Positions 33,597-42,696 of a stretch of DNA of 64,000 nt are shown here, in pieces. The notes under the pieces were generated by a model. It was not told the DNA's origin, searched no databases, and saw only the letters and a program-made list of their open reading frames with translations. This stretch comes from Hallerella sp964587155 (GTDB lineage: Bacteria > Fibrobacterota > Fibrobacteria > Fibrobacterales > Fibrobacteraceae), in the NCBI GenBank assembly GCA_964587155.1, contig CAZPKF010000012.1, positions 14,393-78,392 on the forward strand, read 5' to 3'. The translations under genes were made by a program, and so were the position numbers. Within the stretch, counting starts at the first letter, position 1. The number at the start of each line of letters is the position of its first letter.

Positions 33597-33947
33597 ATGG
33601 GTCGCTTTGAAAAATACAATGCCGGGTTGAACCTTGCGCCTGTTTTTTCCGCGGGGTCCTCTTACCAAAAAATCGATGGCGGCGACGAATCGGGTAAGAT
33701 ACGTCTTATGGAGGACATCCTCTGCGAACGCCCGTTCGTGAATTTGGCTCTCTTGGAATCCGCTGCGCTGGACACGTTGCAAAGAAATTCCACCGCGAAT
33801 TTGAACCGCAGCTGTTACTACATAGGCGACCGCTTGAAATCCCCGTGCGGCGTTGGCCTTTTCAAATCGGAGAATGGCTTAAATTTGCCATTCAAATTGG
33901 CGCCCATTTTAGCGCGGCAGAAAATATCTGCGTTGAAATCTTGTTAG
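33597..33947 (+). CDS. hypothetical protein, possibly a decayed gene
   Basis: 116 codons beginning MGRFEKYNAGLNLAPVF. Codon use (TTG, GAA, AAA, TCC, CGC) is host-like, and the frame is open for another 34 codons upstream (from about 33494) without an ATG, overlapping the end of the repeat copy. There is no Shine-Dalgarno. In the next frame 33707-34000 is also open (RRWPFQIGEWLKFAIQIG), so a frameshifted longer gene is possible. No family recognised. Confidence 0.35.
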   Translation: MGRFEKYNAGLNLAPVFSAGSSYQKIDGGDESGKIRLMEDILCERPFVNLALLESAALDTLQRNSTANLNRSCYYIGDRLKSPCGVGLFKSENGLNLPFKLAPILARQKISALKSC

Positions 33948-34025
33948 ACGATAGCGCTCCGCTTGTTTCCGATTCGACAGTGGTTAAAATTTCTAACTTA
34001 TCCCAAGCAACTTGTTGGAGTCTTT

Positions 34026-34964
34026 ATGCGTTGTTTAGTTACGGGTGGTGCCGGTTTTTTGGGTTCGCATCTTTGCGAGCGTTTGCTTGCCGAAGGAAAC
34101 GAAGTCCTTTGCCTTGACAATTTTTTTACAGGCAGGCGCACAAATGTAGAACACCTGCTCGACTGTCACCGTTTTGAACTCATCCGCCACGATGTGACCG
34201 AGCCGATTTTACTCGAAGTGGACCGCATTTACAATTTGGCTTGCCCGGCAAGTCCCATCCACTACCAGTTCAATCCGGTCAAGACCATCAAGACAAGTGT
34301 CATGGGCGCTATCAATATGCTGGGGCTTGCGAAACGCGTCCATGCGCGGATTTTGCAGGCGTCGACAAGTGAAGTTTACGGCGATCCGAAGGTGCATCCG
34401 CAAACCGAAGATTATTGGGGCAACGTCAACCCGATTGGAGTCCGCAGTTGTTATGACGAGGGAAAACGCGTTGCGGAAACTCTTTTCATGGATTACCACC
34501 GGCAAAGTCAGGTGGAAATTCGCATTGTGCGCATCTTCAACACCTATGGTCCCCGGATGCTTTCGAACGATGGCCGAGTCGTTAGCAATTTTATCGTGCA
34601 GGCGTTAAAAGGGGAAGACATCACGATTTATGGAACCGGCGAGCAGACGCGCAGTTTCTGCTACGTGTCTGACTTGATCGAAGCCTTTGTCCGCATGATG
34701 GCGCAAGATGAATGCATCGGACCCGTGAACATTGGAAATCCGCATGAATTTACGATGATGGAGCTAGCCCGGAAAATTGTCGATTTGACGGGAAGCAAAA
34801 GCCGGATTGTTTTTCAGGATTTGCCGGGAGACGATCCCCGGATGCGCAAACCGGATATTTCCAAGGCGAAACAGGTGCTTTCCGGTTGGGAGCCGGGAGT
34901 CTGTTTGGAAGAAGGCTTGAAAAAAACGATCGCCTATTTTGAAAAAACGCTGGAAAAGAAGTGA
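34026..34964 (+). CDS. UDP-glucuronate decarboxylase / NAD-dependent epimerase (UXS-type)
   Basis: 312 residues from the ATG at 34026, with GGAG upstream. Extended SDR: VTGGAGFLGSHLCERLL (NAD), YNLACPASPIHYQ, ASTSEVYGDPK, and RSCYDEGKRVAETLFMDY with the catalytic Tyr-Lys; RIFNTYGPRM and GEQTRSFCYVSDLIEA. The NPIG-RSCYDEGKR context is characteristic of UDP-glucuronate decarboxylase, which makes UDP-xylose for surface polysaccharides. A longer frame upstream is not needed. Confidence 0.93.
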   Translation: MRCLVTGGAGFLGSHLCERLLAEGNEVLCLDNFFTGRRTNVEHLLDCHRFELIRHDVTEPILLEVDRIYNLACPASPIHYQFNPVKTIKTSVMGAINMLGLAKRVHARILQASTSEVYGDPKVHPQTEDYWGNVNPIGVRSCYDEGKRVAETLFMDYHRQSQVEIRIVRIFNTYGPRMLSNDGRVVSNFIVQALKGEDITIYGTGEQTRSFCYVSDLIEAFVRMMAQDECIGPVNIGNPHEFTMMELARKIVDLTGSKSRIVFQDLPGDDPRMRKPDISKAKQVLSGWEPGVCLEEGLKKTIAYFEKTLEKK

Positions 34965-34982
34965 ATTCTCGGATGCGGGCGT

Positions 34983-36029
34983 TTACAGGTTATGCGCCCG
35001 GAGCCATTTTTCAAGCAAATCTGCGATTTGCCCATTGTTCTTTTCCTGAAAAAGGAAGTGGCTGTTCCCGGTGATTCCCATTTTGGGCAAGTCCCAAAGT
35101 TCTGCGTCCCCACCGTCCTTTCTGTATTGCTCTGTGAATTTTTGGGCGTTGTCCCTGACCGTTTTCCAAAATCCGCTGGATTGGATGTCGTCGGGCCCGT
35201 TGTCGATGTAATCGCCGAAAAGGATGAGAATCGGAATTTTGGCGGTCAAGAATTTTTTGTATTCCGCGGAGCCGATTTCCGGCGTGCCTCCCGGTTCTAC
35301 GGCAATGAGCGCCGCCATGTTTTTCACATCGGTTTGAAAACCGACGCGCCCACCTTGGGAATGGGTGACGTAAACGGCGTTTTTCCCTGTCATCTTTTTG
35401 ACATCGGAAAGGACGGAGCTCAAGGATTTTCCAAAAAGCTTTTCATCGTAGGCGCCCGTGTTCACGGTCATTTGCCGGAAGAATTGATTCTGTGAAGATT
35501 CTCCGGCGGGAAATTGGCTGCCCTTGTAACGTTCGGGAGCAATCCGTCCGATTCTGAAGTGCGTGTACCAAGCCTGGTCTCCGGGGAGATAAGAGAGGGA
35601 ATCGCTTTGGGAAACATCGGGAAATCCGCGGGGCATTTTTGCCGTGTTCCCGGCTTCTCCGCGGCGCGGCTGGTCGACGAGAAAAACGCTGCGTCCGTTT
35701 CTTAGTGCCAAGGTGCTCCAGCCTTCTCTGCCATCGGGTGTGGAGATCCAACCGGTGCGGCTTTGACCGTATCCGTGCAAAAAAACAACGGGATGAGAAG
35801 TTTCTTTTTCTGGAATTTGGAATAGGACGCTAGCATGGTCAACGTGCGCCGTGTTCCCTTCGCGGGTGGGAGACTTCCAGTTTTTTGTTTCGTCGTATTT
35901 TCCCGGAATCGGCGGCGTGACGCTGCCACCCGAAGCGAAAACGCCCTGTGCTTGAATGGAAAGCGGTTCGGAAGTCGCCATCACCAAAGAGCACATTAAG
36001 ACGGGGATGGTAAAAATAGAACGTTTCAT
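34983..36029 (-). CDS. secreted alpha/beta hydrolase
   Basis: 348 residues with a signal peptide (MKRSIFTIPVLMCSLVMATS). Alpha/beta hydrolase core: PVVFLHGYGQSRTGW (oxyanion HG), VYVTHSQGGRVGFQTD (nucleophile GxSxG-like HSQGG), ILILFGDYIDNGP and a late GNSHFLF histidine. Likely periplasmic or secreted esterase/lipase-type enzyme; substrate unknown. Convergent with the UXS gene. Confidence 0.83.
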   Translation of the reverse strand: MKRSIFTIPVLMCSLVMATSEPLSIQAQGVFASGGSVTPPIPGKYDETKNWKSPTREGNTAHVDHASVLFQIPEKETSHPVVFLHGYGQSRTGWISTPDGREGWSTLALRNGRSVFLVDQPRRGEAGNTAKMPRGFPDVSQSDSLSYLPGDQAWYTHFRIGRIAPERYKGSQFPAGESSQNQFFRQMTVNTGAYDEKLFGKSLSSVLSDVKKMTGKNAVYVTHSQGGRVGFQTDVKNMAALIAVEPGGTPEIGSAEYKKFLTAKIPILILFGDYIDNGPDDIQSSGFWKTVRDNAQKFTEQYRKDGGDAELWDLPKMGITGNSHFLFQEKNNGQIADLLEKWLRAHNL

Positions 36030-36098
36030 CGGAAAACCATGAAAAGTTGGTTGAATGTTAAACCGGCGAATTCGGCGTGCTTGTCGAAAGGGACCTGC

Positions 36099-36962
36099 TC
36101 AGTCGTGAATTTTCCAACTGTGGATCATCTTCACGAATGCGGGGTCAAAATGATTCACGATTTCACTTTTGTCACGGTCGAGCGTGGCGATGGACTTCAT
36201 ATCTTCGGCATCCAGTGTGAAATCCCAAATGGCGAAGTTTTCTTCCATGCGCGTTTTTTTGGTGGATTTGGGGATTACGACGACTCCGCGCTGAACATTC
36301 CAACGCAAAACGATTTGTGCCACAGTCTTGCCGTGTTTTTGGGCGATTTTCAAAAGGAGCGGGTTCGAAAAAATTCCGAACTTGCCTTCGGCGAAAGGCC
36401 CCCAAGCTTCGGGGACGACTCCGTAAGTTTTCATGGTTTCCAAAGCGCTTGGCTGCTGAAAAAACGGATGCAATTCCACCTGGTTGATTGCCGGCCGGAT
36501 TTCAACGCTTTCGCAAAAATCGGCAAGGATGTGCGGATACAGGTTCGAACATCCGATGGCGCGGATGTCGCCCGCTTTGTATAAGTCCATCATGGCGCGG
36601 TATGCGCTGTAATAGTCGCCTAGGGGCTGGTGAAAAAGATACAGGTCCAAATAGTCCAGCTTCAAGAGTTTCAAGGATTTTTCAAAGGCGCGTTTGGCGC
36701 TTTCTTCTCCATAATCCTGCACCCAAAGTTTTGTGGTGATGAAAAGTTCTTCGCGTTTGACCAAACCGTCGGAAATAGCGCGGGTAATCGCTTCACCGAC
36801 GGAAGCTTCGTTTTGGTAAGCGGATGCCGTGTCGATAGAACGGTAACCGGAAGCGATGGCGTCGTAGACGGCTTGAATTGTGACGTTTCCATCGGGGACT
36901 TGGGAAACGCCGAATCCTTCGACTGGCATTTTGACGCCATTGTTGAGAGTGATGAATTCCAT
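36099..36962 (-). CDS. aldo/keto reductase
   Basis: 287 residues, the usual AKR length. NADPH-dependent carbonyl reductase fold: GYRSIDTASAYQNEASVG (catalytic Asp and Tyr), FITTKLWVQDYG (Lys), LYLFHQPLGDY (His in place of HWP), IGCSNLYPHIL, NQVELHPFFQQ and VVIPKSTKKTRMEEN. Close to the 2,5-diketo-gluconate reductase-like group. Stands alone; substrate unknown. Confidence 0.92.
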   Translation of the reverse strand: MEFITLNNGVKMPVEGFGVSQVPDGNVTIQAVYDAIASGYRSIDTASAYQNEASVGEAITRAISDGLVKREELFITTKLWVQDYGEESAKRAFEKSLKLLKLDYLDLYLFHQPLGDYYSAYRAMMDLYKAGDIRAIGCSNLYPHILADFCESVEIRPAINQVELHPFFQQPSALETMKTYGVVPEAWGPFAEGKFGIFSNPLLLKIAQKHGKTVAQIVLRWNVQRGVVVIPKSTKKTRMEENFAIWDFTLDAEDMKSIATLDRDKSEIVNHFDPAFVKMIHSWKIHD

Positions 36963-37033
36963 GAGAACCTCTGTGATTGTTTTATGAATTTACAAAATGA
37001 ATTTTGAAATATGCGGCAAATTTGACAGCGTAC

Positions 37034-37060
37034 AAAAAAAGCCCGGAGAAAACCGGGCTT
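37034..37060 (-). terminator. terminator of tRNA-Ala
   Basis: Minus strand AAGCCCGG-TTTTCT-CCGGGCTT followed by T run, two bases after A73. Confidence 0.9.
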
Positions 37061-37061
37061 C

Positions 37062-37136
<75 letters not shown>

Positions 37137-37151
37137 ATAGATTGCGGGTCA

Positions 37152-37180
37152 AATATACCTTAATTTGGAACGTTTGTCAA
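37152..37180 (-). promoter_or_regulatory. sigma-70-type promoter of tRNA-Ala
   Basis: TTGACA (37180-37175), 17-bp spacer, TATATT (37157-37152), 15 bp before the tRNA 5' end. It overlaps the last codons of ung. Confidence 0.85.
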
Positions 37181-37845
37181 GGTGTCCAGTCAATTTCCTG
37201 GATTCCTTTGCTTTTTAAGTAGGCGTTCGCCTTGCTGAAGTGCCTGCAGCCGAAAAATCCGCGGTAAGCGGAAAGCGGGCTCGGATGGGGTGCTTCGAGA
37301 ATTAAGTGGCCGCGTTCCGGGGCGATTAACGCCTTTTTGCGGATGGCGAAACTTCCCCACAAGAGGAACACCAAATTCTCTTTTTGCTCGGAAAGGCGCG
37401 CGATAAGCGTGTCGGTAAATTGCTGCCAACCGATTTGAGAATGCGAAGCCGCCTGGTGCGCCCGGACGGTAAGGCTGGCGTTTAACAAAAGAACGCCCTG
37501 TCTTGCCCATTTTTCAAGGTTGCCGCTTTGCGGCTTTGGAATGCCCAAATCGTTTTGCAATTCTTGGAAAATGTTGACGAGGGATGGCGGCGCAGGAACG
37601 CCATCGGCAACGGAAAAACAGAGGCCGTTCGCTTGGCCCGGATTGTGGTAAGGGTCTTGCCCGATGATGACGGCTTTGACATTGTCAACGGGGCATTCGT
37701 CTAGAGCGGCGAAAATGCGGGAACCGGGAGGGTAGACGATGTATTTTTTCTTCTCTTCGACAAGGACGTTTTTCAAATGCAGAAAATAAGGCATTTCGAA
37801 TTGGTCCTTGAGCAATTCGTACCATGTAGGGTCCAATTTTACCAT
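37177..37845 (-). CDS. ung: uracil-DNA glycosylase, family 1
   Basis: Removes uracil from DNA. 222 residues from the ATG at 37845 (MVKLDPTWYELL), matching family length; a 53-codon in-frame extension upstream overlaps the neighbouring gene's coding strand region and is rejected. Seen: the water-activating GQDPYHNPGQANGLCFSV and the DNA-intercalating HPSPLSAYRGFFGCRHF. The end of the gene carries the tRNA-Ala promoter. Confidence 0.95.
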   Translation of the reverse strand: MVKLDPTWYELLKDQFEMPYFLHLKNVLVEEKKKYIVYPPGSRIFAALDECPVDNVKAVIIGQDPYHNPGQANGLCFSVADGVPAPPSLVNIFQELQNDLGIPKPQSGNLEKWARQGVLLLNASLTVRAHQAASHSQIGWQQFTDTLIARLSEQKENLVFLLWGSFAIRKKALIAPERGHLILEAPHPSPLSAYRGFFGCRHFSKANAYLKSKGIQEIDWTP

Positions 37846-37885
37846 AAGACTAAAATAGGAATTTTGGATGGCGTGCGGCGGAACT

Positions 37886-39040
37886 TCAAACTGGTTCTGC
37901 GAGAATGGCCGTTTTTTCTCCGGCGACGCGCGTGTAAAAAAGAACTCCCTCGTTTTCGCCTTTCGGGGAAAGCCTTTTGATTTCGGCTTCGGGGACGATT
38001 TCAACGCCGCGCTTTTTGATGGTGAGTTTGCCGATGCGGTGATCCCGCAAAAGTTTTTTGACTTTTCCCGTAGAAAGGGGAGCGCTTCCTAAAATGCGGA
38101 AATTGCGGAAACCGTCACCGGGGAGAGGTTTATCGTTTGTCAGGTACGCGATGCCGGGAGAAATCAGGCGCACGTCCGGAGAGAGGCTTAAGGCGATTTC
38201 CGGGAAGAGATGGCTGCGAATCAAAACGGGAATGGGCTCTGCGATAAAATTCGACAGGGGCCCGCACGAAAGGTCGGCAGTCGAAGAGGATGTCCAAACG
38301 TGGGAATTTCCAAAACTGTCGATGAATACGGCGTGCGTTTTCCCCGGATTCTTTGCCAAGCATCCGAATAGGAGCAGGCATTCGCGGCAATCGTTTTTTG
38401 CGCCGAGATAAAATTTTTCGGTTTCGGGAGGAAAGGACTCTTGCGGATAACCAGGTGGAAGTTTCGCCATGCCGCCTTTGTAAAGCTTCGCCAATTCGAT
38501 GATTTCGGAAAGGCTCGGAGTTAGTTCGGAAAAATTTCGTTGGTTGTCGTCGTCCTTGGCGCGACGTGCAGAATCGATAGTGAACAAGGCGCTGCGCGAT
38601 TTGAGTGTGCGTACATCGGCCGTCAAAGCTTCCCGTTGGCAACCCATGGCTTTTGTGTTGAACCGGTACATGGAGATGCGGTCTTCGGATAAATCCACTC
38701 CGCGCACGGGAACGTTTTGCGGAAGAAAGAAACTGTCTCCGCCCATGCCGCAGCACAAATCGTCGACGGATTTGGCTCCGTCAAAAAAACGGGCTTTGTA
38801 TAGTCCAATGTCGGCTGCTGTCGATTGCTCTAACGCCAATTTGTCGCAGGCCAAAAAGGCTGTCGTGTCGAACTTTTTCCTGTATTTTGGAACTAGGGCG
38901 ATGTAATCCAAAATTTGATTTCGCCAAGGAGCGAATTCGCTTTTGGAAATGGCTTCGGCGAGTTTCAAAAGATCGGTCTTTTTACGGACGGCTTCTTCGA
39001 TGAAATTCCGAAGCTCCGCATTGTTTAGCGGAATGGGCAC
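37886..39040 (-). CDS. class I SAM-dependent methyltransferase with THUMP-like C-terminal domain
   Basis: 384 residues. A Rossmann methyltransferase core around residues 90-150 has VDDLCCGMGGDSFFL (SAM motif I) and VRGVDLSEDRISMYRFN (motif II). The C-terminus (DHRIGKLTIKKRGVEIVPE ... LFYTRVAGEKTAIL) is the THUMP-like domain of this family, suggesting an RNA or tRNA substrate. Gap to the following rRNA methyltransferase gene is 2 bp, so they are in one operon. Precise target unknown. Confidence 0.85.
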   Translation of the reverse strand: MPIPLNNAELRNFIEEAVRKKTDLLKLAEAISKSEFAPWRNQILDYIALVPKYRKKFDTTAFLACDKLALEQSTAADIGLYKARFFDGAKSVDDLCCGMGGDSFFLPQNVPVRGVDLSEDRISMYRFNTKAMGCQREALTADVRTLKSRSALFTIDSARRAKDDDNQRNFSELTPSLSEIIELAKLYKGGMAKLPPGYPQESFPPETEKFYLGAKNDCRECLLLFGCLAKNPGKTHAVFIDSFGNSHVWTSSSTADLSCGPLSNFIAEPIPVLIRSHLFPEIALSLSPDVRLISPGIAYLTNDKPLPGDGFRNFRILGSAPLSTGKVKKLLRDHRIGKLTIKKRGVEIVPEAEIKRLSPKGENEGVLFYTRVAGEKTAILAEPV

Positions 39041-39042
39041 GG

Positions 39043-40005
39043 TTAACCGATGGGGCGCTTCCGCGCGATTTCGTAAAGTCCCAAGGAAAGCGCCACGGAC
39101 GCATTATAAGATTGCGCATCGGGCATCATCGGAATGCGGAGAATGTCTGAGCATTGTTTCGCGATAAAGGGCGGAAGTCCGGCGTCTTCGCCGCCGACAG
39201 CAAGGACGATGCGGTCTCCGAACGGATAATCGACAAGGGAAACTTCTGTCGCGGCATCAAGTCCTAAAATTTGGTAACCAGCCTGTTTGAGTTCTCCGAT
39301 GGTTGCTTCGAGATTTTCCGGGCGGCAGAGGCGGAGCTTGTCGATGGCGCCGGTGGAAGCCCGGGCGACAGTCGGCGTGAGTCCGCACATTCCTTTAGAC
39401 GGCATCAGAAAAATGTCTGCGCCAAGCCCTAGCGAAGAGCGGATGCACGCGCCAAGGTTTCGCGGGTCTTCGATGTTTGTCGCAATCACGACCAGTTTGC
39501 GTTCGCCCTTTTCTTCTGCTTCGAAAAATTCCTGTTTGACATCGTCCCATTTCAATAATTCCTTTTCGTTGCAAAGGGCGACAACGCCCTGATTTGGAAC
39601 GGCGTAGGAATCGAGAATGCGGGCTTCGACCTGTTGCACGTGAATCCGGTTCTTTTTTGCCAACTTCTGTAGGGAATAGAGTTTGGGGTTGCCTGAATTG
39701 TGACGGAAAAGCACCCGGTGGACTTTCATCGGGGAATTTTGCAAAAGTTCTGTCACTTCGCGGATACCGCCAACGGCTGTTTGCGGAGCACTGTCGGAGT
39801 CGCCTATGGATAGCTTCACCTGGGATGGGCGCGGGCGCGCTTCCGCGTTCTCTTCAAAGCGCGGTTTTTCGAATTTTGGAGAACGTCCGTAAGCGAAGTC
39901 GCGGCGCGGCCTGCTTTCGCGATCCTGCGCAAAGGAACGCCCTTCTGGGAACGGGTGACGTTCGTCTTGTTCACGGCGAGCATTAAACGGTTGCTTTTTC
40001 CACAT
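39043..40005 (-). CDS. TrmH/SpoU-family RNA 2'-O-methyltransferase (RlmB-like)
   Basis: 320 residues. SPOUT fold motifs: NIEDPRNLGACIRSS, LAVGGEDAGLP and IPMMPDAQSYNASVALSL, forming the SAM-binding knot; VGGIREVTELL begins the substrate-binding domain. It probably methylates 23S rRNA or a tRNA. The first ~75 residues are a basic, arginine-rich, low-complexity extension (RREQDERHPF...), plausible for RNA binding. Start at 40005 has AAGGAG and lies 23 bp inside the end of the upstream TatB/cyclo-ligase gene. Confidence 0.88.
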   Translation of the reverse strand: MWKKQPFNARREQDERHPFPEGRSFAQDRESRPRRDFAYGRSPKFEKPRFEENAEARPRPSQVKLSIGDSDSAPQTAVGGIREVTELLQNSPMKVHRVLFRHNSGNPKLYSLQKLAKKNRIHVQQVEARILDSYAVPNQGVVALCNEKELLKWDDVKQEFFEAEEKGERKLVVIATNIEDPRNLGACIRSSLGLGADIFLMPSKGMCGLTPTVARASTGAIDKLRLCRPENLEATIGELKQAGYQILGLDAATEVSLVDYPFGDRIVLAVGGEDAGLPPFIAKQCSDILRIPMMPDAQSYNASVALSLGLYEIARKRPIG

Positions 40006-40675
40006 GGGGAGTCTCCTTTTCCGGATCGGTTTTCGGGGCTACAATATAGTTCATTGGAATGTCGTGGGGTTTGAGCTCTAGCGGATTTTCGGACACTTGG
40101 GCCCGGAATGCGACTCCGCATTTGACTGTTTCGGGATGCTTAGAGAGGAACCTGTCGTAATAGCCTTTTCCGTGGCCGTGCCTCCCTCCGTCGCGGGAAA
40201 ATTTTACTCCGGGGATTAAAGCGAATGGGATGGGACCCGTGTAAACGGGAAGGTCTTTTCGCGGTTCCTGAACGTGGAATCTGCCTTCGACAAGATCTTT
40301 TTCCAAGTCGCGGATTTCGACAAATTCCATGATTCCGCCATTGAATGTTCTGGGCAGTAAAAGCCTGCCTTCGAGAGCCAATTCCCTCAAGAGGGGTGAA
40401 ATGTCCGGTTCGCCTGGCAGCGGATGGAAGGCTGCAACTTTGGCGGCGGAACGGTAGGGGTCAAAATGGCGGATGGCTTGGACTATCCAGCCGTTTTCGT
40501 CCGCTCTTTCGGCATCTTGCATCAGGGAATCCTCCAGGTCGAATTTCATTTTGTACAAACGCCCCTTCCAACGTTTGAATGCGGCGAGTGTCTTTCCGAT
40601 GTCTTTGGGCGAAACGAGCGCAAGGGCAAGTACCAGCAGAACGCAAAGTTCTGAAAATCCGATTTCCGCGTTCAC
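39983..40675 (-). CDS. TatB-like / 5-formyltetrahydrofolate cyclo-ligase fusion protein
   Basis: 230 residues in one uninterrupted frame. Residues 1-50 look like TatB: EIGFSELCVLLVLALALVSP (compare TatB IGFSELLL), then the amphipathic FKRWKGRLYKMKFDLEDSL. Residues ~55-215 are a 5-formyl-THF cyclo-ligase (MTHFS): AFHPLPGEPDISPLL, IPFALIPGVKFSRDGGRHGH and GKGYYDRFLSK, the ATP/folate signature. The gene overlaps tatC by 4 bp (ATGA) and follows tatA-tatC, where tatB belongs. The cyclo-ligase normally converts 5-formyl-THF to methenyl-THF and has no link to Tat. Either a bifunctional TatB or a membrane-tethered folate enzyme. Confidence 0.8.
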   Translation of the reverse strand: MNAEIGFSELCVLLVLALALVSPKDIGKTLAAFKRWKGRLYKMKFDLEDSLMQDAERADENGWIVQAIRHFDPYRSAAKVAAFHPLPGEPDISPLLRELALEGRLLLPRTFNGGIMEFVEIRDLEKDLVEGRFHVQEPRKDLPVYTGPIPFALIPGVKFSRDGGRHGHGKGYYDRFLSKHPETVKCGVAFRAQVSENPLELKPHDIPMNYIVAPKTDPEKETPHVEKATV

Positions 40676-41367
40676 CGGTGCCTCCAGGCGATTTTATAAG
40701 CGATGAGGCTGAGTCCATACAAGGCAGTCAGCGGAAGCGCCATCCAAAAAAGCGAAAGCAGGTCTGGGGGCGTTACGATGGCGGAAAAAAGTACGATGAG
40801 GAAGAGGACTATCCGAAAATGCCGCATGGGAAAATTCCTGTCGGCGATTCCTGTCCGGGCAAAAAATGCGGCGAAGACTGGCATCAAAAACGCCACGGCG
40901 AACAAAAAGACAAAACGGAATAAAAAGGAAACATAAGCGTTTTGCGCCCACATTTGCGTTGCGCTTTCGGAATAATTCGCCAAAAAGGAAAGCAAGAGTG
41001 GAATGGCGCAAGAGTAGGCGAAAGCTGCTCCGGTGTAAAATAGCGCGCAGGAAAGGATTAGGGATGTGGCGACGAATTTGCGGCGGTTCTCCCGGATGGC
41101 GGGTGCGCAAAAAGCGTAGGCGTGGTAAAGGAAAATGGGTGCGGAAATCAAAGTGGAAAGCATTCCGGCGAGCTGGAGACTTGCAGAAATTCCTTCGGCG
41201 GGGGAGAGGTTTACCAAAGTTACTGTGTCCGACTGGATGAGCGGATATTTGGCAATGGGCCATAAGATGGGCGCAGCGTAAAAAGCGCATGCGGTGAAAA
41301 CGCCAAAGCAGACGAGGCAAACGAGGGCTCGCCACCGGAGTTCCCGAAAATGTTCAGAGATCTCCAT
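40672..41367 (-). CDS. tatC: twin-arginine translocase subunit TatC
   Basis: 231 residues, six predicted membrane spans. Starts MEISEHFRELRWRALVCLVC, the conserved HxxELRxR signal-binding N-terminus; later IFLYHAYAFCAPAIRENRRK, and SAIVTPPDLLSLFWMALPL near the end (TPPD motif). TatC binds RR signal peptides together with TatB. The stop overlaps the next start by 4 bp; tatA lies 15 bp upstream. Confidence 0.93.
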   Translation of the reverse strand: MEISEHFRELRWRALVCLVCFGVFTACAFYAAPILWPIAKYPLIQSDTVTLVNLSPAEGISASLQLAGMLSTLISAPIFLYHAYAFCAPAIRENRRKFVATSLILSCALFYTGAAFAYSCAIPLLLSFLANYSESATQMWAQNAYVSFLFRFVFLFAVAFLMPVFAAFFARTGIADRNFPMRHFRIVLFLIVLFSAIVTPPDLLSLFWMALPLTALYGLSLIAYKIAWRHR

Positions 41368-41382
41368 CGCCTTTTTGCCTGG

Positions 41383-41556
41383 TCAGGTTTTGTCTTGGGG
41401 ATTGTCTGTTTTGTCGTCGGGACCTTTTTGCGCCTTGCGAAATTCGCGCAAGGCTTTTCCCAAAGAGGCTCCCAGTTCGGGAATGCGGTGTGCGCCGAAA
41501 AGCAGCAAAACCAGGAAAATGATCAGTAATAATTCGGGAATGCCGATGTTGCCCAT
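41383..41556 (-). CDS. tatA: twin-arginine translocase subunit TatA
   Basis: 57 codons, easily missed. Starts MGNIGIPELLLIIFLVLLLF, then GAHRIPELGASLGKALREF and a charged tail rich in K, D and Q. This is the classic TatA plan: short periplasmic N-terminus, one membrane helix, the FG hinge, amphipathic helix. GTGAGGAC upstream gives a ribosome site. First of tatA-tatC-tatB/MTHFS. Confidence 0.93.
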   Translation of the reverse strand: MGNIGIPELLLIIFLVLLLFGAHRIPELGASLGKALREFRKAQKGPDDKTDNPQDKT

Positions 41557-41562
41557 AAGTCC

Positions 41563-42696
41563 TCACGGGTGCAGATTTTGATGCAAAATGTCGTTCCAAA
41601 TGTTGCGTTGCCAATTCAAAAAATGAGCGGCATCGTAACGGTCGTTCCAAGTCGTCCCTATGGGAGAGGCGAGAGAAATGAGCTGCGAGCGGTTTGCGAG
41701 CATCGCCGCATCCAGATTCAAATCTTTGGCGCGTTCGTTTCGCCATTCTTTGAGGGTGTCGATGAGATCGCCGTCGGGACAGAATTCTGGAGGTGGAACC
41801 CGTTGATTCATTTCGGGCCATTCCGATTCGGGAATTTCCATCGCTTTCTGGAGCATTTCCAAAAAATCCGCACGGCGGTCCCCGGTAAAATTTCGGGGCA
41901 ATTTGGGGAGAAATTCTTCGCGGACATTGGGGAACGAATAGGTCGCAGACCGGACTATTGCCAGCATAAGCTCGTTTCCGAATACTTTATAGGGAGGCCT
42001 GTCCAATTTTTCGGCTTCTTTTTCGCGCCATTCCCAAACGTGCTTTAAAATGTTGAGCGACTGGGGATGCAATTTGAAGGACCCCGGGATGCGGAATCGT
42101 TCCGGATCTTTCTCTTTGGGTTGCTTGGCTTTTTGAATCAAGTCGTCGCAAGTTTCGATAAGCCAATCGAATTTTCCCTGTTCTTTCAACTGTTCACCGA
42201 GCTTTGCGCAAAGTTCGTGCAAATAAAACGTGTCGTGTATTGCGTATTCGCACATGTCCGCCGGAAGCGGGCGAATGGTCCAATCGGATTTTTGATTGTC
42301 CTTGGGCAAATCGATTCCAAAATATTTGCGGACAAGGCTTGCGTAACCAAGCGCACTTTCTCCCAAAAATTTAGCGGCGATCATCGTGTCGAAAACATGG
42401 GCTGGTGAAAAGTGGAATCGGTGCCACAGCATGCGCAAATCGTAATCGGATCCGTGCAAAATCAGATTGTTCATCGCACGGGTTTTGAAAAGTTTTGGAA
42501 TGTCGATGGGAGCGAAAGGGTCAACGATGTAACAATGGTCGCCGATGGTTATCTGTATCAGACAAAGGCGAACCGTGTAATGATACATGGAATCCGCTTC
42601 GGTGTCGACTGCCGCGATTTCGTAGTGGGAAAGGTCTTGGAGCAATTTTTCCAAGGAGTCTTCGTCGGCGACAAGAATGTACGGGTCGTTTTTCAT
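41563..42696 (-). CDS. rnd: ribonuclease D
   Basis: 377 residues from the ATG at 42696 (MKNDPYILVADED). DEDD 3'-5' exoribonuclease: VDTEADSMYHY (Exo I, D and E), LHGSDYDLRML (Exo II), and CEYAIHDTFYLHEL (Exo III, with the family's Y-x3-D). An HRDC-like region follows (LNILKHVWEWREKEAE). It processes tRNA 3' ends, fitting a genome whose tRNAs lack encoded CCA. The gene ends 6 bp before tatA. Confidence 0.92.
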   Translation of the reverse strand: MKNDPYILVADEDSLEKLLQDLSHYEIAAVDTEADSMYHYTVRLCLIQITIGDHCYIVDPFAPIDIPKLFKTRAMNNLILHGSDYDLRMLWHRFHFSPAHVFDTMIAAKFLGESALGYASLVRKYFGIDLPKDNQKSDWTIRPLPADMCEYAIHDTFYLHELCAKLGEQLKEQGKFDWLIETCDDLIQKAKQPKEKDPERFRIPGSFKLHPQSLNILKHVWEWREKEAEKLDRPPYKVFGNELMLAIVRSATYSFPNVREEFLPKLPRNFTGDRRADFLEMLQKAMEIPESEWPEMNQRVPPPEFCPDGDLIDTLKEWRNERAKDLNLDAAMLANRSQLISLASPIGTTWNDRYDAAHFLNWQRNIWNDILHQNLHP

